From the NCBI RefSeq assembly GCF_900113735.1, contig NZ_FOQM01000013.1, positions 103,776 to 167,775 of the forward strand: 64,000 bases of DNA, in the 5' to 3' direction. Positions 60,728 to 64,000 of the stretch are shown piece by piece (within the stretch, counting starts at the first letter, position 1; every line of letters starts with the position of its first letter). This stretch comes from Bradyrhizobium sp. Gha (GTDB lineage Bacteria > Pseudomonadota > Alphaproteobacteria > Rhizobiales > Xanthobacteraceae). The notes below the pieces were generated by a model. The model was not told where the DNA came from and made no database searches. It was given only the letters and a program-made list of their open reading frames with translations. The translations under genes were made by a program, and so were the position numbers.

Positions 60728-62428
60728 ATGATGCGCAAGTCCGAGAGTAAGCTGCGAGCCGGTGCCTATGCTTCCTCGGCTGGAGCCGGGCTCCTGCTCG
60801 CCGCCTGTCTCGGGATCGGAGTGGCGGACGCCCAGGCGATCATGCGCACGCCGACGATCAGCGTTCCCACGCGTACGCCGACGATCTCTCCGGGCGTCGC
60901 GGCGCGCGTCGTGGGAGGCGATCACGGTCCGCATGTGACGCCGCACGTGACGCCGACGGTTCATACCATCGCGCGGATTGCGCCGAATTCCGTCAATCCC
61001 GTGCTGCCCTACGCGCGCTACTCGCCAAATCTCTATCCGGCCTGCTCTAACGGCTATCGCGACGGCGAATGCCTCGGCCAGCCGAATGGCGGCGGCGACG
61101 GCTCCGGCAGGTCGGCCAAGAAGAGCGCCGGCAAGGGGCGTGGCAATGCTACGCCGCTTGCCTTGTCGTCGCGCAGTTTCGCCAACGAATTCGTGGCCGA
61201 GATCGATGGCGCGCTGTCGCCGGCCGAAGCCGACGAGCTTGCGCGACGCCACGGCTTGACCCGCGTCTCTTCGGAGAATGTCCCGCTGATCGGGGCTACG
61301 GTCGGCCTGTTTCGCATCAGCGACGGCCGGCCCTACGACGCGGCGCGCCGCGAGTTCGCCGCTGATGGCAGCGTACGCTCGCTGCAGCCGAACTTCCGCT
61401 ATGTACTCCAGGATCAGAAGCCGGCGGTGCCGACCGAAGGCGATCCGGCGCAATACGCGCTGTCGAAGCTGCGGCTGCCGCAGGCGCACACGCTGGTGCA
61501 CGGCGCCAACGTGACCGTTGCGGTGATCGATTCCGGGATCGACGCAAAACATCCCGAACTCGCCAATTCCATTACCGACGTCTTCGACGCGCTCGGCAGC
61601 GGCGAGGGCGCCCATATCCATGGCACCGGCATTGCCGGTGCGATCGTGGCCCATGCGAAGCTGATGGGCAGCGCGCCGGAAGCGCGCATCATCGCCATCA
61701 GGGCCTTCGGCGGCACTGCCGGCGGTGCCGAGAGCTCGTCCTACGTCATCCTGCGGTCGCTCAATTATGCCGCCGAGCACGGCGCCCAGATCGTCAATAT
61801 GAGCTTTGCCGGTCCCAAGGACGCGGTGATCGAGCGCGCGATCGCGGCGAGTGCCGAGCGCGGCCTGGTGCTGATCGCGGCGGCCGGCAATGCCGGCGCC
61901 AAATCGCCGCCGCTCTATCCCGCGGCCAATCCCAACGTGATCGCAGTGAGCGCAACCGATCAGCAGGACAAGCTGTTCACCGCGTCGAACCGCGGCAATT
62001 ACGTCGCGCTGGCCGCGCCCGGCGTCGACATTTTCCTGCCGGCGCCCGACGGCAAATACCAGATCACGTCGGGTACCTCGTTCTCGGCGGCCTACGTCTC
62101 CGGCGTCGCGGCATTGCTGCTCGAGCGCAACTACGCGCTCAAGCCGGAAGCGCTGCGCATGACGCTGGCCAAGACCGCGCGCGACCTCGGTTCACCCGGG
62201 CGTGATGATCTCTATGGCGACGGCGAGCCCGATGCGTTTGCTGCGGTGATGGCCATTCCGGCCGACGGCACGACGCCGGTCGCCGCCGCGTCCGCTACAC
62301 TTAAACGTGAAGATGCCGGGAAGCGTCGCGAGGACCCCGGCATCCGCGCCCTCGAGCAGCAGCCCTCGCTGTCGGATTCCGGCGATAAATCCACGATTCT
62401 TCAGGCGGATAGGCCGCCAGCGCAGTAG
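60728..62428 (+). CDS. Exported subtilisin-like (S8) serine protease
   Basis: This 566-residue protease has a hydrophobic export signal (residues ~15-35). A Pro/Thr-rich linker contains the repeated RTPTIS unit, and a propeptide-like region of about 80 residues follows. The catalytic domain has the aspartate in VAVIDSGIDAKHPEL, the histidine in HIHGTGIAGAIVAHA and the serine in SGTSFSAAYVSGVAALLL; an oxyanion asparagine lies in AAAGNAGAKSPP. It is encoded 12 bases after a membrane anti-sigma factor, so it could act on that partner in the envelope or be an output of the sigma factor. Confidence 0.9.
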   Translation: MMRKSESKLRAGAYASSAGAGLLLAACLGIGVADAQAIMRTPTISVPTRTPTISPGVAARVVGGDHGPHVTPHVTPTVHTIARIAPNSVNPVLPYARYSPNLYPACSNGYRDGECLGQPNGGGDGSGRSAKKSAGKGRGNATPLALSSRSFANEFVAEIDGALSPAEADELARRHGLTRVSSENVPLIGATVGLFRISDGRPYDAARREFAADGSVRSLQPNFRYVLQDQKPAVPTEGDPAQYALSKLRLPQAHTLVHGANVTVAVIDSGIDAKHPELANSITDVFDALGSGEGAHIHGTGIAGAIVAHAKLMGSAPEARIIAIRAFGGTAGGAESSSYVILRSLNYAAEHGAQIVNMSFAGPKDAVIERAIAASAERGLVLIAAAGNAGAKSPPLYPAANPNVIAVSATDQQDKLFTASNRGNYVALAAPGVDIFLPAPDGKYQITSGTSFSAAYVSGVAALLLERNYALKPEALRMTLAKTARDLGSPGRDDLYGDGEPDAFAAVMAIPADGTTPVAAASATLKREDAGKRREDPGIRALEQQPSLSDSGDKSTILQADRPPAQ

Positions 62429-62922
62429 CGCCCGCAACAACATTGCGCGTCGGCCAAAGATCGAAAAATCGAACGCCGCATTGAACGTTCGGCGTGGTGC
62501 CACGACCAAATTATGTGGGAGCGGTCATCCCTCCCCATCAGTCATATCAGGCGCGAGCGCCCATCCACCCCAAGCGCCCATATGGCTCGACCCGTCCGGT
62601 TGTCCCCCCGGACGGGTCTTTTCTTTTGGGCTCATCCGATGTCTCGAATCGCCATGTGCAAGCGCCAGGCGTGATCAGCTTGCGGTTGAGGCGCAGCTGC
62701 GATCGTGGTCGCGAGGCCGGACCGGGGACGCGGCAAGCCCGCTATGCTTGTGCGCAGCTTGACTCGCAAACCCCTGCGAACTCCGCGCGACTACGGTATT
62801 TCGTGACGCAAGCCGTGTCGTTGCTGGACAAGTCAAAACTTTTCCACAAAATAATCACGTCGCGTTTAAATTGATTCGTGTGCGTTGCGTCGCGTCCGTA
62901 TTTTCTCCTGACGGGCTGGTTT
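62429..62922. other. Intergenic region ending in a possible small-RNA terminator
   Basis: This 494-base spacer holds an isolated terminator hairpin at 62591-62627, some 165 bases past the subtilase stop. The stretch before it contains C-rich segments (TCATCCCTCCCC, CGCCCATCCACCCC) that could pair with ribosome binding sites. Either the subtilase transcript has a long 3' tail or a short RNA gene lies here. The remaining part up to 62922 is the leader of the next gene; no protein-coding frame was supported. Confidence 0.4.
62591..62627 (+). terminator. Intrinsic terminator
   Basis: CCCGTCCGG/CCGGACGGG forms a nine-pair stem with an 8-base loop, followed by TCTTTTCTTTT. Confidence 0.8.
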
Positions 62923-63543
62923 ATGACACATCGCCAAAGCACGGCTGTTGACCGCGACCTTGCGGCACGCTGGTGCGTTCTTGCCGAACAGCGGCTGGAG
63001 CATCTCTCCGAAATGTTCGAGACCGGACGCTGGCGCCGCTATCATTCCGAGCTCGCATTCCTTGAAAACATCCAGGAAGCCAAGCGTGCGGTCCAGACCT
63101 GGCGCGCGCTTGCGAGTGGCGGGGACGTCGCCGCGGCTGCCGCCAGCGTGACCTCCGCATTCGGCTGGTCGCCGGCGACCATGCCGCGCGTGTTTCCGCG
63201 CGAGCAGACCCAGACCGTGCAGCCAAAGGCCGTGCACATCGCGCCCGAGACCGCCGTGCCGGTCACGTACGAGCCCACGCTGGGCGTGCTCGCAGAGGTC
63301 GTCGAGGTGCCCACCGCACCCCTCGTCCCGATGGCGCCGCCAGCTCGAATGGCGCCGCCAGCTCGAATGGCGCCGGCTGCTCGAACGGCGCCGGCTGCGC
63401 CGGTGGAGTCGATCGTCTCGTTCCTGCAGACCTTCGCGCCCCCCGCCGACGACATCGTCGCCGCCTCCGAGGGCGTCGTCGAATTCACCTTCAGTCTCGA
63501 CGGCATCGAGGCAAAGTACCCGCTGCTGCGGAATACGTTCTAG
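62923..63543 (+). CDS. Conserved hypothetical protein (TIGR03809-like)
   Basis: This is a 206-residue protein. The N-terminal ~65 residues (DLAARWCVLAEQRLEHLSEMFETGRWRRYHSE, read in parts, then AFLENIQEAKRAVQTW) look like a helical domain conserved in Bradyrhizobium and Rhodopseudomonas; I associate it with TIGR03809 from memory. The middle is Pro/Ala-rich and contains a tandem 'APPARM' repeat (DNA 63331-63400). The C-terminal segment ends EFTFSLDGIEAKYPLLRNTF. ATG 62923 is the likely start. The function is unknown, and there is no signal peptide. Confidence 0.75.
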   Translation: MTHRQSTAVDRDLAARWCVLAEQRLEHLSEMFETGRWRRYHSELAFLENIQEAKRAVQTWRALASGGDVAAAAASVTSAFGWSPATMPRVFPREQTQTVQPKAVHIAPETAVPVTYEPTLGVLAEVVEVPTAPLVPMAPPARMAPPARMAPAARTAPAAPVESIVSFLQTFAPPADDIVAASEGVVEFTFSLDGIEAKYPLLRNTF

Positions 63544-63575
63544 GCTCAACGTTCCAGAGCTCTTCTCCATTCCGT

Positions 63576-63632
63576 CATCCTTCGAGGCTCTCCATGGGAC
63601 GCAACGCGTCCCATGGAGAGCCTCGAAGGATG
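63576..63632. repeat. Perfect palindromic repeat (CATCCTTCGAGGC type)
   Basis: The 27-base arms at 63576-63602 and 63606-63632 are exact inverted copies, beginning CATCCTTCGAGGCTC and ending GAGCCTCGAAGGATG around AAC. The element lies 20 bases beyond the stop of the GIY-YIG gene. Confidence 0.9.
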
Positions 63633-63652
63633 AACGCCCGACTGCCTGACGC

Positions 63653-63961
63653 CTACTTCTTGGACCTAGGCGCTCCAGCCCGCCGTTGCGCAAACTGGCT
63701 CACAGCCTTCCAATCCGACCGAATGAGGGCTTCCTTCTTCGCACGGCTCCAGCCCTTGAGCTGCCGCTCCGCCGCGATGCCGTCGGTGATCCGATCGAAA
63801 TGCTCGGACCACACCAGGACGACCGGACGCCGCGAATGAGTATATCCCGGATAGGCGCCGGCATTGTGCTGGTCGACCCGCTGGGACGTATCATCACCGG
63901 TGGCACTTCCGATGTAGAAGGAGCCGTCCGCACATCGCAGCATGTAGACATAGATGCCCAC
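63653..63961 (-). CDS. GIY-YIG nuclease-family protein
   Basis: This 102-residue single-domain protein is related to the UvrC N-terminal/UPF0213 group. The GIY-YIG core is IYVYMLRCADGSFYIGSATG. It is followed by DQHNAGAYPGYTHSRRPVVLVWSEHF and the glutamate-containing helix AAERQLKGWSRAKKEALI. These small proteins are usually thought to act on DNA, but the cellular role is unknown. I start at the GTG at 63961; the open frame continues to the window edge but enters repeat sequence. Copies of one palindromic repeat flank the gene on both sides. Confidence 0.85.
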   Translation of the reverse strand: MGIYVYMLRCADGSFYIGSATGDDTSQRVDQHNAGAYPGYTHSRRPVVLVWSEHFDRITDGIAAERQLKGWSRAKKEALIRSDWKAVSQFAQRRAGAPRSKK

Positions 63962-63966
63962 GACAC

Positions 63967-64000
63967 CATCCTTCGAGGCTCCCGGCGCGATGCGTTGCAT
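63967..64000. repeat. Partial palindromic repeat (CATCCTTCGAGGC type)
   Basis: CATCCTTCGAGGCTC, identical to the first 15 bases of the repeat at 63576, is followed by CCGGCGCGATGCGTTGCAT and is cut by the window edge. The rest of its palindrome would lie outside the window. Confidence 0.7.

Overview
The window looks like the chromosome of a Bradyrhizobium-type alphaproteobacterium (Nitrobacteraceae). The evidence is high GC, a hopanoid locus that includes a C-2 methylase, an imuA-imuB-dnaE2 cassette with an alphaproteobacterial LexA box, EcfG-type promoter sequence, several ECF sigma/anti-sigma pairs, and short palindromic intergenic repeats. This assignment is by recognition of families and layout; no search was run. 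I see no rRNA, tRNA, CRISPR array, phage or classical insertion sequence.

Layout. 0-3.6 kb: a gene remnant at the left edge, a polytopic GT-C-like membrane protein and a chemoreceptor. 3.8-7.7 kb: the two ethanolamine ammonia-lyase subunits, eutB and eutC, with hpnP (hopanoid C-2 methylase) placed between them. 8-10.3 kb: an MMPL/RND-type exporter. 10.4-11.6 kb: two small secreted proteins. 11.8-25 kb: the hopanoid locus proper. hpnC-hpnD-hpnE-shc-hpnG runs rightward with overlapping or closely packed genes; ispH-hpnH runs leftward; hpnN (hopanoid transporter) and hpnO (aminotransferase) run rightward. Together these make squalene from farnesyl diphosphate, cyclise it, add and trim the adenosyl side chain, aminate it, methylate the A ring and move the product to the outer membrane. 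hpnN has an exact general-stress (EcfG) promoter.

25-28 kb: a leftward operon of metallophosphoesterase, cupredoxin, ECF sigma factor and anti-sigma factor. 28-32.7 kb: a GMC oxidoreductase, an M20 amidohydrolase and a Pit phosphate transporter. 32.8-41.4 kb: a DNA-damage region. A radical-SAM/UdgX pair and the imuA-imuB-dnaE2 mutasome diverge from one intergenic region holding a perfect LexA box, and dnaE2 carries a palindromic repeat translated in frame.

41.5-54.5 kb: repeats, then metabolic and transport genes (SDR, CaiB/BaiF CoA-transferase, HME-type RND pump with adaptor, amidohydrolase, TolC-like protein, acetyl-CoA hydrolase family, enoyl-CoA hydratase). 54.5-62.4 kb: a signalling region with an ECF-NrsF pair, a DUF2336 protein, a membrane diguanylate cyclase and an ECF/anti-sigma/subtilase operon. 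62.4-64 kb: a possible small RNA, a conserved hypothetical gene and a GIY-YIG nuclease gene bracketed by copies of one palindromic repeat.
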